Origin: Akkermansiaceae bacterium
GTDB taxonomy: Bacteria; Verrucomicrobiota; Verrucomicrobiia; Verrucomicrobiales; Akkermansiaceae
Assembly: GCA_017857425.1 (NCBI GenBank)
Contig: JAFMDE010000004.1
Span: forward strand, 1-34,194
Length of the DNA: 34,194 bases
Reading direction: 5' to 3'
Both the position numbers and the translations under genes were made by a program. This document shows positions 24,930 to 34,008 of this stretch, piece after piece (the first letter of the stretch is position 1; each line of letters begins with the position of its first letter). The notes beneath the pieces were generated by a model. That model saw nothing but the letters and a program-made list of their open reading frames with translations, had not been told where the DNA came from and made no database searches.

Positions 24930-27900
24930 ATGAATATTGCAAAGTTTAGTATCGAGCGAAAGACAATCACCCTGGTGCTGACAGCGGCGCTCGTGCTTGG
25001 AGGTGCCATTGGCTACCAGAACATGAGCCGCCTTGAGGACCCTGAGTTCACCATCAAGGATGCTCTGGTCATCACCCCCTACGCCGGGGCGACTGCCCGT
25101 GAGGTGGAGGAGGAGGTCACTGATGAGATGGAGGTGGCCGTGCAGAAGATGTCCCAGCTGGATGAAATCCAATCCCGCTCTGAGCGTGGTCTGTCCACCC
25201 TGACGGTCACGATGCAGGACAAGTATGACAAGTCCTCGCTACCCCAGATCTGGGACGAGCTGCGCCGCAAGGTCAATGATGCCCAGAAGAATCTGCCACC
25301 CGGTGCGGGCCCGTCGATCGTGGTTGATGACTACGGTGACGTCTACGGGGTCTTCATTGTTTTCTATGGTAAGGACTACAGCTACGCGGAGCTCAAAAAA
25401 GTCACCGACATGCTCCGGCGTGAGCTCTTACTCGTTGAGGATGTCGCCAAGATCGATAGCTTCGGGGAGCGCAGGGAGGCGGTTTACATTGAGCTGGATC
25501 GTGACCGCATCGCCCAGCTCGGGGTGCCTCCGGCGATGATTATCAGGGAACTGCAGTCCAAGAACCTTGTCAGTGACGCGGGCAGGGCCAAGGTGGGTTC
25601 TGAGTTTATTACCCTGAACCCGACCGGGGAATACACCACGGTGGAGGACTTCAACGGCTTACTGCTCAACGCGGATGACAAGCAGTTCTACCTGCGGGAT
25701 GTCGGTAGAGTGGTGCGGGGCTATGTCGACCCTTATGACAGTGGGATTCTTTATGATGGCAAGAATGCCATTGGGCTCGGTATTTCCACGGTGTCAGGGG
25801 GTAATGTGGTGACCATGGGTGAGGCCCTGGAGGCAAGGCTCGCGGAACTTCAGACCGAGATCCCGCTGGGGGTCAAGGTAGGCGTTGTTTCCCTGCAGTC
25901 CGAGGCGGTTAACATCGCGATCAAGGGTTTTGTGGTTAGTTTGTTAGAGGCAGTGGCGATTGTCGTTGTGGTGTTGCTCTTTTTCATGGGCGCGCGCAGT
26001 GGCCTGCTCATTGGTGCGGTGCTCACGATCACCATCATCGGGTCCTTGTTCTTTCTTGAGCGCATGGGCGTGGCCCTTGAACGCATCTCGCTGGGAGCAC
26101 TCATCATCGCGCTCGGCATGCTGGTGGATAATGCCATCGTGGTGGTTGATGGCATTCTGGTCGGGCTCCAAAAAGGCAAGAGTGCCGTGAATGCGGCCAT
26201 TGATGTGGTCAAGCAGTCCGCCATTCCGCTGTTAGGTGCTACTGTTATTGCCATTATGGCTTTCGCCGCGATTGGTACTTCACAGGACTCGACCGGTGAA
26301 TTCTGCCGTTCGCTCTTCCAGGTGATCATGGTTTCGCTACTGCTGAGCTGGGTGACGGCGGTGACACTGACGCCACTGCTCGGGACGATGTTTCTCAAAG
26401 GACCCAAGGCGAAAAATGATGCGAAGAATGATGCAGGAGAGGATGCCAAGGATGAGGGCGAGAAGGATCCATACGATACCGCGTTCTATCGCCGTTACCG
26501 TGGGCTGCTTTCCACCTGTATCCGCTTCCGTTGGATTACAGTTGCTGCGGTGGCTGGGATCTTCATTGCCGCTGTGTTTGGCTTTGGATTTGTGAAGCAG
26601 AGTTTCTTCCCGCCATCGACACGGCCGCAGTTCATGGTCGATCTCTGGCTTCCCCAGGGCACTCACATCAATGAGACCGAGGCTAAGGCCAAGGAGCTCG
26701 AGGCGGGTGTCAGGAAGATGGAGGGCGTTACCCACGTTTCCAGCTTGATTGGCAAAGGTGGATTACGCTTCCTGCTGACTTATTCACCGGAGCGCACGAA
26801 CTCCGCCTACGCGCAGCTCTTGGTGGATGTTGAGGACGCCACCCAAGTGGATAAACTCATCCCGGAGATTGATGCCTACATTAAGAAGAACTTCCCAGCC
26901 ACGCTGGGCTACGGCTACAAGTTTGAGCTCGGTCCCGGCTCGAAGGGCAAAGTGCAGGCGCAATTCATTGGCTCGGATAGTGACGTGCTGCGCAATCTTG
27001 CCAACCAGGCCCGTGACATTATGGAGGCCAACTCCAAGGCCAAAGCGGTGCGGACGGACTGGCGCCAGCGTGCCAAGGTGATCCGGCCCTTGATTATTGA
27101 TGAGCAGGCCAATCTGATGGGTATTGATCGCAAGGAAATTGCCGATGCGGTCAGGCGCGCATTCCAGGGTCAGTCGATCGGGGTTTATCGTGAGGGTGAC
27201 TTGTTATTACCCATGATCATGCGCGCTCCTGAATTTGAGCGGGATAGCATTGACTCACTGCGCAGTATCCAGATCTGGAGCTGGTCTGCCCGCCGCCACA
27301 TTCCGATCATGGAGGTGGTATCCGGCTTTGAGACCAGCTACGAGGATGAGATCATCATTCGCAAGGACCGGAAACGTACGATTACCACCTTCTGTGACCC
27401 GGCATCGGGAACCGCGAATGAGTTGCTCGCGGAGCTCATGCCCAAGATTGAGGAGATCGAGCTGCCTGATGGATATAAATTACACTGGGCTGGTGAGTAT
27501 GAGGACTCGGGCGAGGCCCAGGGATCTCTGATGGCAAGTATTCCGGTGTTTATCGGCTTAATGATTCTCGCTACGATTTGCCTGTTTAATAATTTGCGCC
27601 AGCCTTTGGTGATATGGCTCTGCGTGCCACTGGCACTCATTGGTGTTTCCGCTGGTCTGCTTTCCACCGGCCAGCCATTCGGCTTCATGGCGCTACTTGG
27701 TTTCCTGAGTCTTTCCGGAATGCTTATCAAGAATGCCATTGTGCTTATTGATGAGATCAATGCCCAACTTGCCACAGGAGCCGGCCCGATGGAGGCTATC
27801 CTTGCCTCGGGCGCGAGCAGATTGCGTCCCGTTGCTATGGCGGCTTCCACCACAGCGCTCGGTATGCTGCCACTGTTCTTTGACGCGTTCTTTGTCTCCA

Positions 27901-27995
27901 TGGCAGTGACTATCGTCTTTGGTCTGGTCTGTGCCACGGTATTGACGATGATTGTGGTGCCGGTCTTTTACGCGATCGTTTACCGGGTGAAGTAA
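24930..27995 (+). CDS. RND efflux pump (AcrB-like)
   Basis: Proton-driven inner-membrane efflux pump. From the ATG at 24930 (MNIAKFSIERKT) it has 1021 residues; the open frame reaches back to a GTG at 24888. It has the expected twelve-helix layout with two large periplasmic loops. The TM4 relay region reads GMLVDNAIVVV: the first of the two AcrB aspartates is kept and the second is Asn, a variant seen in other RND groups. The TM10 lysine lies in GMLIKNAIVLIDE. A hydrophilic Asp/Glu/Lys-rich insertion (about residues 490-520) precedes TM7. It follows the adaptor with almost no gap and is followed by a channel gene 10 bases later. Confidence 0.94.
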   Translation: MNIAKFSIERKTITLVLTAALVLGGAIGYQNMSRLEDPEFTIKDALVITPYAGATAREVEEEVTDEMEVAVQKMSQLDEIQSRSERGLSTLTVTMQDKYDKSSLPQIWDELRRKVNDAQKNLPPGAGPSIVVDDYGDVYGVFIVFYGKDYSYAELKKVTDMLRRELLLVEDVAKIDSFGERREAVYIELDRDRIAQLGVPPAMIIRELQSKNLVSDAGRAKVGSEFITLNPTGEYTTVEDFNGLLLNADDKQFYLRDVGRVVRGYVDPYDSGILYDGKNAIGLGISTVSGGNVVTMGEALEARLAELQTEIPLGVKVGVVSLQSEAVNIAIKGFVVSLLEAVAIVVVVLLFFMGARSGLLIGAVLTITIIGSLFFLERMGVALERISLGALIIALGMLVDNAIVVVDGILVGLQKGKSAVNAAIDVVKQSAIPLLGATVIAIMAFAAIGTSQDSTGEFCRSLFQVIMVSLLLSWVTAVTLTPLLGTMFLKGPKAKNDAKNDAGEDAKDEGEKDPYDTAFYRRYRGLLSTCIRFRWITVAAVAGIFIAAVFGFGFVKQSFFPPSTRPQFMVDLWLPQGTHINETEAKAKELEAGVRKMEGVTHVSSLIGKGGLRFLLTYSPERTNSAYAQLLVDVEDATQVDKLIPEIDAYIKKNFPATLGYGYKFELGPGSKGKVQAQFIGSDSDVLRNLANQARDIMEANSKAKAVRTDWRQRAKVIRPLIIDEQANLMGIDRKEIADAVRRAFQGQSIGVYREGDLLLPMIMRAPEFERDSIDSLRSIQIWSWSARRHIPIMEVVSGFETSYEDEIIIRKDRKRTITTFCDPASGTANELLAELMPKIEEIELPDGYKLHWAGEYEDSGEAQGSLMASIPVFIGLMILATICLFNNLRQPLVIWLCVPLALIGVSAGLLSTGQPFGFMALLGFLSLSGMLIKNAIVLIDEINAQLATGAGPMEAILASGASRLRPVAMAASTTALGMLPLFFDAFFVSMAVTIVFGLVCATVLTMIVVPVFYAIVYRVK

Positions 27996-28005
27996 CTTAC
28001 TTACC

Positions 28006-28689
28006 ATGTTCGCTTCAAAGCAATTTTCCAACAAAGCAGGGCGTCACACCCTACTGCTGGTTTGCCTGCTTGTCACTATGGTTTGCCTGCCGTTGCTCGA
28101 GCACTTGCCCATTGGCCGTATTTTACTCAGTGTTTGGTTTCTGCTGACTTCCGGCGTGTTGCTTGCCTCCTTCTCCGGTAAAGGGCGCCAACATCGTATC
28201 CTGCTGGTAGCCGGGGGGATTTTTTCTGCCCTGCTGTTGGCTAATCTGGTGATCCAATCAGCGGGCTGGAGCTCGACCGCGTTTCAGATGATCGCTTTCC
28301 CGTATGGCCTGATCTTTCTCTCCTGGGTCACCGGGCTACTGCTCTATTCCATCTTTCAGGCGGAGCGAGTCACACCCGATCTCATTTCCGGAGCTGTGGT
28401 ATCCTACCTGCTACTCGGCATTTGCTGGGGCGGGCTCTACTCGCTCATCGAGCTGACTCAGCCTGGCTCGTTCTCGTTTTCAGGTGAGGGTGGTGAGGAG
28501 CTTTCCTCCCTGTTTTATTTCAGCTTTGTCACCCTGACGACCCTCGGCTACGGGGATATCTTGCCCTTGAGTAAAATCGCCCGAACCAGCGCTTACCTTG
28601 AGGCAGTCACGGGGGTCATGTTCACGGCTATTCTCATCGCCGGTCTGGTGGGAAGCGTTCGCATGGGCCGAACGAAGGGCGAAGACTGA
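28006..28689 (+). CDS. Potassium-channel-like membrane protein
   Basis: A 227-residue membrane protein with about five to six hydrophobic helices and a C-terminal pore module. The selectivity filter TLTTLGYGD matches the K+ channel consensus TxGYGD exactly. No cytoplasmic RCK or cyclic-nucleotide domain follows, and the chain ends in RMGRTKGED. It starts 10 bases after the pump gene, so it is probably cotranscribed with the efflux operon. Direct functional linkage to efflux, for example charge balance, is speculation. The alternative is a simple voltage-insensitive Kch-type channel. Confidence 0.85.
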   Translation: MFASKQFSNKAGRHTLLLVCLLVTMVCLPLLEHLPIGRILLSVWFLLTSGVLLASFSGKGRQHRILLVAGGIFSALLLANLVIQSAGWSSTAFQMIAFPYGLIFLSWVTGLLLYSIFQAERVTPDLISGAVVSYLLLGICWGGLYSLIELTQPGSFSFSGEGGEELSSLFYFSFVTLTTLGYGDILPLSKIARTSAYLEAVTGVMFTAILIAGLVGSVRMGRTKGED

Positions 28690-29061
28690 GCCGGCGGCTG
28701 GTGCATGTGAAATAAATGAGTTCGTCGCGGTGTGTTGGATGATGGAGCTGCATGATGCATTATTGTTCGCCATATCCGCAAATCGAGTCCGTTAGAGTTG
28801 TGCTGAAAAAAAGGATTGCCATCATCCGGAGTAGGCGTAATACTTAAGGTATCTTGATATTTAATTCACAAGATTATTCATTGTTCAATGAATTTGTAAT
28901 CCTAACCCGCGGAGGAGTATTTGGAGGCTCCCGATGCAAAAGCATCAACTGCGGAAACTTGTACTCACGCATTCGTGATCACGGATGGCAGCCGATAAAG
29001 TGGGCGGCTGTTGTCTGTAGTAAATTCACCCGCCACTTCACCGTCGTTAACCAACAACCCA
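28690..29061 (+). other. Non-coding stretch upstream of the PIN-PhoH gene, with a possible leader ORF
   Basis: These 372 bases hold no convincing large gene. A 14-codon ORF (28934-28978) begins 6 bases after GGAGG (28923-28927), one of the few Shine-Dalgarno-like sites in the window. A hairpin GATGC-AAAA-GCATC (28933-28946) covers its start, and a perfect palindrome CGTGATCACG lies at 28974-28983. This could be a leader peptide or attenuator, or a chance combination. Confidence 0.35.
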
Positions 29062-30588
29062 ATGATCCAACCCAACCACCCCGAGCAAAGTCATTCAACT
29101 GAAGAAGCAACAACTTCAACTAATCACAGAAAAACAACAGAGCCTCAGAAAAAGTCCCGCATTCAAGAATTTGGACTTCAGGCATCATCTAACGAAGTAA
29201 AGAACTTCGTTCTCGATACCAATGTGCTGTTACATGATCCAGAGTGTCTCAATCGTTTTAAGGATAATCATATATGCATACCCGTCGATGTACTTGCTGA
29301 ACTCGACAAGTTCAAGGGTGAGCAAAGTGAGCGTGGCGCCAATGCTCGTCGGGTGCACCGCAGGCTAACGGAGCTTTTTTCCTCAGGTGACAGAGTGACC
29401 TCTGGAGTGCCTACTGAGGGAGGGGGGACGATCAGGCTGGTTATTTATGATCCGGATTTCTGTGAAGAAAATTCTAAAGAACTCGGTCGGTTTCTCCGTG
29501 TCTTTCCTGATCGTGAGCGTGTGGATCATCGTATTTTAGCGGCAACGGTACTGCTGATGGAGCATAACGACGCTCCTGTGGTGCTGGTGACGAAGGACTT
29601 GAACATGCAACTCAAAGCGCGTGCGGTGGGTATCGAGTGTCAGGATTATCTGAATGATAAAGTCGATCCCGCTGAGATCAAAAGCTATGATATGCGCTGT
29701 GTTGATGTGGACCCTTCGGAGTTACAGTGCTTTGCCAGTTCAGGTGAGCTTGCCCTAGAACATCCGCGCCGGAAGGAGATTGTGCTCAACCAGTATGTTT
29801 TACTCAAGGGGGGTGAAAAGCAGACCATGCCAGCGCGGCTTGATGCGAATGGAACTTTTGTGCGACTTCAGATTCCTGAAGTGCTGCGTATTCCCGATGG
29901 ACATCACCTCAAGCCTCTGAACCTAGGACAGAAATGCTTGATTGATGCATTGCTCAACCCGGATATTTCCTTGGTGACTTGCTATGGTCAGGCGGGAACA
30001 GGTAAGACGCTTGTGGCAGTCGCCGCAGGACTGCACGAAATGTTCAACCGCCGTTATAACGGGTTGACCATCAGCAGGCCAGTGGTCTCCATGGGCGACC
30101 AATTAGGTTTTCTGCCCGGCACCTTGGATGAGAAGATGAAGCCGTGGCTGCAGCCTATTTACGATGCGCTCGATCTGCTCATGCAGCCAAGTAGTAATCA
30201 GGGTCCACGCCGTAAGCAGCAGAAGAAAGAGAATAATAACGAGCCTGCAAGTAAGCCTTACGATGATCTCATCGAACGTGGCATCATTGAAATTGAAGCC
30301 CTTTGTTATATCCGTGGGCGCTCGATTCCTAATCGTTTCTTCATCCTGGATGAAGCCCAGCAATTGACTCCACAAGAGGCTAAGACGGTGGTGACACGCA
30401 TGTCTCGTGGCTCAAAGCTGGTGCTTGTCGGAGATCCTGCTCAGATTGACAATCCGTATGTGGATAGCCGCAGTAACGGGCTCGTATTTACTCGTAACAG
30501 ACTCAAGGGTCAGCCATTTACCGCTCATGTTACTTTGCTGCGAGGTGAGCGCAGTCCATTGGCTGAGGCTGGAGCTCAGCTGATGTAG
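29062..30588 (+). CDS. PIN-PhoH fusion ATPase/RNase (YlaK-like)
   Basis: A cytoplasmic PhoH-like ATPase with an N-terminal PIN nuclease domain. From the ATG at 29062 it has 508 residues. The PIN domain begins with VLDTNVLLHDPE (catalytic Asp52) and contains LAELDKFK and NARRVHRRL. The PhoH half has Walker A GQAGTGKT (about residue 310), Walker B FFILDEAQQLTP (about 428), and the conserved LVGDPAQIDNPYV and GLVF. The order PIN-PhoH and the length match B. subtilis YlaK and mycobacterial PhoH2, for which RNA helicase and nuclease activity are reported. The frame is open back to a TTG at 29011; ATG is preferred. Confidence 0.92.
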   Translation: MIQPNHPEQSHSTEEATTSTNHRKTTEPQKKSRIQEFGLQASSNEVKNFVLDTNVLLHDPECLNRFKDNHICIPVDVLAELDKFKGEQSERGANARRVHRRLTELFSSGDRVTSGVPTEGGGTIRLVIYDPDFCEENSKELGRFLRVFPDRERVDHRILAATVLLMEHNDAPVVLVTKDLNMQLKARAVGIECQDYLNDKVDPAEIKSYDMRCVDVDPSELQCFASSGELALEHPRRKEIVLNQYVLLKGGEKQTMPARLDANGTFVRLQIPEVLRIPDGHHLKPLNLGQKCLIDALLNPDISLVTCYGQAGTGKTLVAVAAGLHEMFNRRYNGLTISRPVVSMGDQLGFLPGTLDEKMKPWLQPIYDALDLLMQPSSNQGPRRKQQKKENNNEPASKPYDDLIERGIIEIEALCYIRGRSIPNRFFILDEAQQLTPQEAKTVVTRMSRGSKLVLVGDPAQIDNPYVDSRSNGLVFTRNRLKGQPFTAHVTLLRGERSPLAEAGAQLM

Positions 30589-30658
30589 GCATGACGGTTA
30601 TTGAGATTGAATTTCTAGGAAATGTTATTCATCTAGAGCAAGTCCCCCGTGACCCAAG

Positions 30659-31219
30659 ATGACCTTGATGACGCGATCTATTTTACTGCTACTCATGGTC
30701 TTGCTTTCAGGCTGTGTTGGCAATGCGGACCGTGCCAGGCCCTGGTTGGGAACTCTACGCCATGAGTTGGGTTATTTAGGCGCCCGTAATTGGGTGGTTG
30801 TCGCTGAGGCGGCTTTTCCCATTCACAGCCGCCGAGGGCTGAGTGTGGTTCAACTTAACGGTGAGATCCCAGATATAGTGGATGCTGTGGAGCGTGTGAT
30901 TGAAGAGAAGTCTCACGTTAAGCCGCGTCTCTATGTCGCCACGGAGGCAGCCAGTGTGCCCTACGATTATGCTCCCGGAATTAAAAACTACCGCGATCAG
31001 CTTGAGGAGGCTTTGCATGGCCGAGAGACAGTCCAGCTTGATCATGTAATGTTATTGCGTATGCTTAATGACGCCAGCAAGACCTACCGGGTGCTTGTCA
31101 TCAAGACGCGAAGTGCGCTTCCATACACATCTGTGTTTATGGAATTAGGAAGCGGCTACTGGGATGCTGAGTCTGAATCTGCGCTCAGAGAGGTGATCGA
31201 GAACGAAAAGAATCCATAG
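30659..31219 (+). CDS. Lipoprotein with an RbsD/FucU-like fold
   Basis: A 186-residue protein that starts with a lipoprotein signal ending in LLSGCV. The mature part resembles the RbsD/FucU mutarotase family: LGARNWVVVAEAAFPI aligns with the RbsD LGH...VVCDAGLPI segment, and SALPYTSVFMELGSG aligns with the C-terminal SPYANIILCAG. In this alignment the catalytic His is replaced by Ala and the Asp by Glu. An active sugar mutarotase is therefore unlikely, and the role may be structural or binding. The assignment is by visual comparison and needs a profile search. It lies 70 bases after the PIN-PhoH gene and 17 before the RNase III-like gene. Confidence 0.55.
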   Translation: MTLMTRSILLLLMVLLSGCVGNADRARPWLGTLRHELGYLGARNWVVVAEAAFPIHSRRGLSVVQLNGEIPDIVDAVERVIEEKSHVKPRLYVATEAASVPYDYAPGIKNYRDQLEEALHGRETVQLDHVMLLRMLNDASKTYRVLVIKTRSALPYTSVFMELGSGYWDAESESALREVIENEKNP

Positions 31220-31236
31220 TTAATCATCACACTATT

Positions 31237-31581
31237 ATGGCAGCACCTAAAAAAATAGACGAGGAGCTCATGCGTGAGCGGGAAGAAGCATGGGTAGGTG
31301 ACGCCGTGCTGGCGCTGTTCATGCGTCGCTTGATTCTTAAGGAGCAAGGGAAAATGGACGGTGAGATGTTCATTCGCTGCACTTCGAACGATTTTCTTCG
31401 CAATATTGGTAATGCGACCTCTGTAGAGGCCTTAATAGGCCGAATTTATGAAGGTGAGGGGCTTGAAGCTGCTTTTGATTGGATGGAATTTCAATTGCTG
31501 CCTGTGTTTCGCGAGCAGGAGAAAAATTACCGTCACCGAGAAGCTCAGAAGCCATTGAAGCGGCAAAAAAAACGGGGCTAA
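31237..31581 (+). CDS. RNase III-domain protein, Mini-III-like
   Basis: A small 114-residue protein with a single RNase III catalytic domain and no dsRNA-binding domain, like Mini-III (MrnC), which matures 23S rRNA in Bacillus. The signature REEAWVGDAVLALFMR carries the catalytic Asp22. The second motif NATSVEALIGRIYEGEG carries Glu64. The Asp three residues before that Glu in standard RNase III is absent, as is usual in Mini-III. A basic C-terminus (PLKRQKKRG) may bind RNA. Start is the ATG at 31237, without a Shine-Dalgarno. Family confidence is good, substrate is inferred. Confidence 0.78.
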   Translation: MAAPKKIDEELMREREEAWVGDAVLALFMRRLILKEQGKMDGEMFIRCTSNDFLRNIGNATSVEALIGRIYEGEGLEAAFDWMEFQLLPVFREQEKNYRHREAQKPLKRQKKRG

Positions 31582-31597
31582 TTCGTTCAATGTAGTC

Positions 31598-32767
31598 ATG
31601 AACGTTTCTCCATACTTTCTGTTGACCGTGGGAGGCTTCTTGCTGCTAGGCTTGCTGGCATCTGCGATAGCACAAAAGACGATACTGCCTCGAGTAACGA
31701 TTCTGTTGCTGCTAGGGGTAGCTATCGGTGAAGATGGATTGGATGTAGTGCCGGCCTCGTTTGCAGACTATTTTCATGTTGTTGCGGACATCACTCTGGT
31801 GATGATCGGTTTTTTGATCGGCGGCAAGCTAACCTTGAAGAGTTTAAGGGGTAGCGGTTTATCAGTGTTATGGATATCGCTGGTTGCTGCAGTGGTGACC
31901 GTTTTTGTCGTTGCTTTGACCTTGAGTGTATGTGGCTTTGCCTTCGAGCTTGCTCTCATGCTTGGCTGTATTGCGGCGGCCACGGCACCAGCTGCTGTTT
32001 ATGATGTGGTGGCTCAGTTTCAGCCACAGGGAAAGTTTGCCAAAAGACTGTTATCGATTGTAGCCCTTGATGATATTTGGGGCTTGGTTCTCTTTGGCCT
32101 TGGCCTGGCCTATTTAAAGTCCTCTGCTGAAGGCGCTGGTAGCGCTATGGTTTTGCTCAATGTGTTGCGAGATTTGGGCGGGGCGCTTGTCTTGGGCTTA
32201 CTGATTGGTTTGCCTGCAGCTCATCTTACCGGACGTGCAAAAAAGGGGCAGCCGATGCTCAGTGAGGCCCTAGGCTTGGTGCTGGTCTGTGGTGGTATGG
32301 CACTCCTATTTGGGGTTTCCCACCTGATTGCAGCGATGATGATGGGATGTGTGATCGTCAATAGGGCGAAGCATCATAAGTATCCTTTCCATGCGCTGGA
32401 GGGGGTGGAGTCGATTTTTTTAGTGATCTTTTTTGTCTTAGCTGGAGTATCCCTCGATCTTGAGGCGCTCAAAGGTGTTGGGCTATTGGCGAGCTCCTAT
32501 GTTTTGGCGCGTATTTTTGGTAAATGCCTGGGAGGTTGGTTGGGTGGGCAGGTTGCGGGTGTTGATACCAAGACAAAGCGATGGATTGGGCCGGCCATGT
32601 TACCACAGGCCGGAGTGGCTATTGGCATGGCCTTAGTGGCCTGTGCAGAGCTGCCAGATTATGAACAGGTAATGTTACCGATCGTGATAAGCTCTACGGT
32701 CATCTTTGAGATCGTGGGACCCATTGTCACCAAGTTTGCCATTCGGCGTGTCGATGAGCAGCCTTAA
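31598..32767 (+). CDS. Cation/proton antiporter, CPA2/Kef type
   Basis: A 389-residue integral membrane protein with about eleven or twelve hydrophobic helices and no cytoplasmic RCK domain. The motif AAATAPAAVYDVV and the adjacent Asp pair in VALDDIWGLVLFG are typical of the CPA2 group (Kef and NapA-like), where the Asp pair carries protons and cations. No TrkA-N domain follows, so it is not a full KefB/C. It starts 16 bases after the Mini-III-like gene and converges on the M20 gene with only 19 bases between stops. Confidence 0.88.
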   Translation: MNVSPYFLLTVGGFLLLGLLASAIAQKTILPRVTILLLLGVAIGEDGLDVVPASFADYFHVVADITLVMIGFLIGGKLTLKSLRGSGLSVLWISLVAAVVTVFVVALTLSVCGFAFELALMLGCIAAATAPAAVYDVVAQFQPQGKFAKRLLSIVALDDIWGLVLFGLGLAYLKSSAEGAGSAMVLLNVLRDLGGALVLGLLIGLPAAHLTGRAKKGQPMLSEALGLVLVCGGMALLFGVSHLIAAMMMGCVIVNRAKHHKYPFHALEGVESIFLVIFFVLAGVSLDLEALKGVGLLASSYVLARIFGKCLGGWLGGQVAGVDTKTKRWIGPAMLPQAGVAIGMALVACAELPDYEQVMLPIVISSTVIFEIVGPIVTKFAIRRVDEQP

Positions 32768-32786
32768 AACAAGGCAAGTTGTATGC

Positions 32787-33926
32787 TTAGTTTGCCAGTG
32801 AGCGGATGAAGTTCTCGAAGTAATCGACACCTGCTTCCAAGTCATAAATATGGATAAATTCATCTTTGGTATGGGCCTGATTGATTGATCCCGGGCCGAT
32901 ACATATGGAGGGGATTCCGGCGGCGTTGAGATGTGCGGCATCTGAAAACCATGGAGCGCTCACGGCTTTTGATGCTGGGTTGGCGGCTTGCATACGCTGA
33001 ATCCATGGGTTGTCATCGGCGACCTCCATGGGCGGGTTTTCGTGGGGGTTAATGACCTGAAGGGGCAGTTGTTGCTCGTTGATGACTTTTTCTACCAGTG
33101 CCAGAGCACCTGCATCATGATAAAGGGCTGGGGTGGTCCTGATATCAATCTGAGCGGATGCGGAGTCAGGTACGATGTTGGCTTGTTTGCCACCGGTGAT
33201 GGTTCCAATATTGAGTGTTGAGTGGCTAAGCGTTGGGTGAGTGTAGCTGGCGAGTTGACTGGTGATGGCTTGGTCAAACTTATCGAGGGCACGGGCAATT
33301 TTGAGAATCGCGTTGTCGCCTGCCTCAGGTTGGGACGCGTGCGCGGCCTTTCCCGTGGCTTTGAGTGTTGCCCAGAGAGAGCCCTTGGTGACATTGACAA
33401 TGTCAAGAGAGGTGGGCTCGCCGGCGAGGCCGAACTGGTATTGCGCGGCGTGCTTTTCACCAAAGTGCTTGGAGCCATGCTGGGAGGCCTCTTCTCCCAT
33501 GAAACCGACAAAGTCGACAGCGACCGGCAGGCTAGGAAGAATGTCTGCACAGTTCGCTAGAGCCTGTAGCATCGCTGCCATGGGGCCTTTGGTGTCGGAT
33601 GCGCCACGCCCCAAAACACGGCCGTCATCTGTGATCGTGCCGAAGGTGTCCATGTCCATGCCCGCAACACTTACTGTATCCAAATGCGGGCAGAGCAGGA
33701 TGCGAGGCCGGTTGTCTTTTGCTGATGTTGCAGCCGGGCAGCGGCCAATCACATTGGGCCTATTTGGCAGCACTTCCTCCTGGGTGACGGTGAAATCGAT
33801 GTCCTTCAAGAAATCCTGGACGAAATTGGCCATGGCGGCCTCACCCTCGCCATCTGGGCTGCAGTCGGGGTTGACACTTGGAATGCGGATCAGTTTTTGG
33901 AGCAGTTTGACAACGTTGCTTGGCAT
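32787..33926 (-). CDS. M20 family deacylase (ArgE/DapE-like)
   Basis: A cytoplasmic dinuclear-zinc hydrolase of 379 residues, the size of acetylornithine deacetylase and succinyl-diaminopimelate desuccinylase. Zinc ligands are visible in LCPHLDTV (His81, with Asp83) and GASDTKG (Asp111); the catalytic pair is GEEASQ (Glu145, Glu146), and a C-terminal GPGSINQAHTKDEF supplies another histidine. A dimerisation insert lies between. ArgE and DapE cannot be separated by eye. The ATG at 33924-33926 lies 82 bases from the divergent hpt start. Confidence 0.88.
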   Translation of the reverse strand: MPSNVVKLLQKLIRIPSVNPDCSPDGEGEAAMANFVQDFLKDIDFTVTQEEVLPNRPNVIGRCPAATSAKDNRPRILLCPHLDTVSVAGMDMDTFGTITDDGRVLGRGASDTKGPMAAMLQALANCADILPSLPVAVDFVGFMGEEASQHGSKHFGEKHAAQYQFGLAGEPTSLDIVNVTKGSLWATLKATGKAAHASQPEAGDNAILKIARALDKFDQAITSQLASYTHPTLSHSTLNIGTITGGKQANIVPDSASAQIDIRTTPALYHDAGALALVEKVINEQQLPLQVINPHENPPMEVADDNPWIQRMQAANPASKAVSAPWFSDAAHLNAAGIPSICIGPGSINQAHTKDEFIHIYDLEAGVDYFENFIRSLAN

Positions 33927-34008
33927 GAAGTGGTGTTAACTACAAAACAGATGGAATACCCGCAAAAAATGACTGTGGTGATAACGGCTTTCCGTTTAAA
34001 CTCAACGC

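Noticed and set aside
25850-26449. Long minus-strand open frames inside the RND pump gene
   Set aside because: They are shadows of a GC-rich coding strand with no recognisable domains, and the plus-strand product is a clear RND pump.
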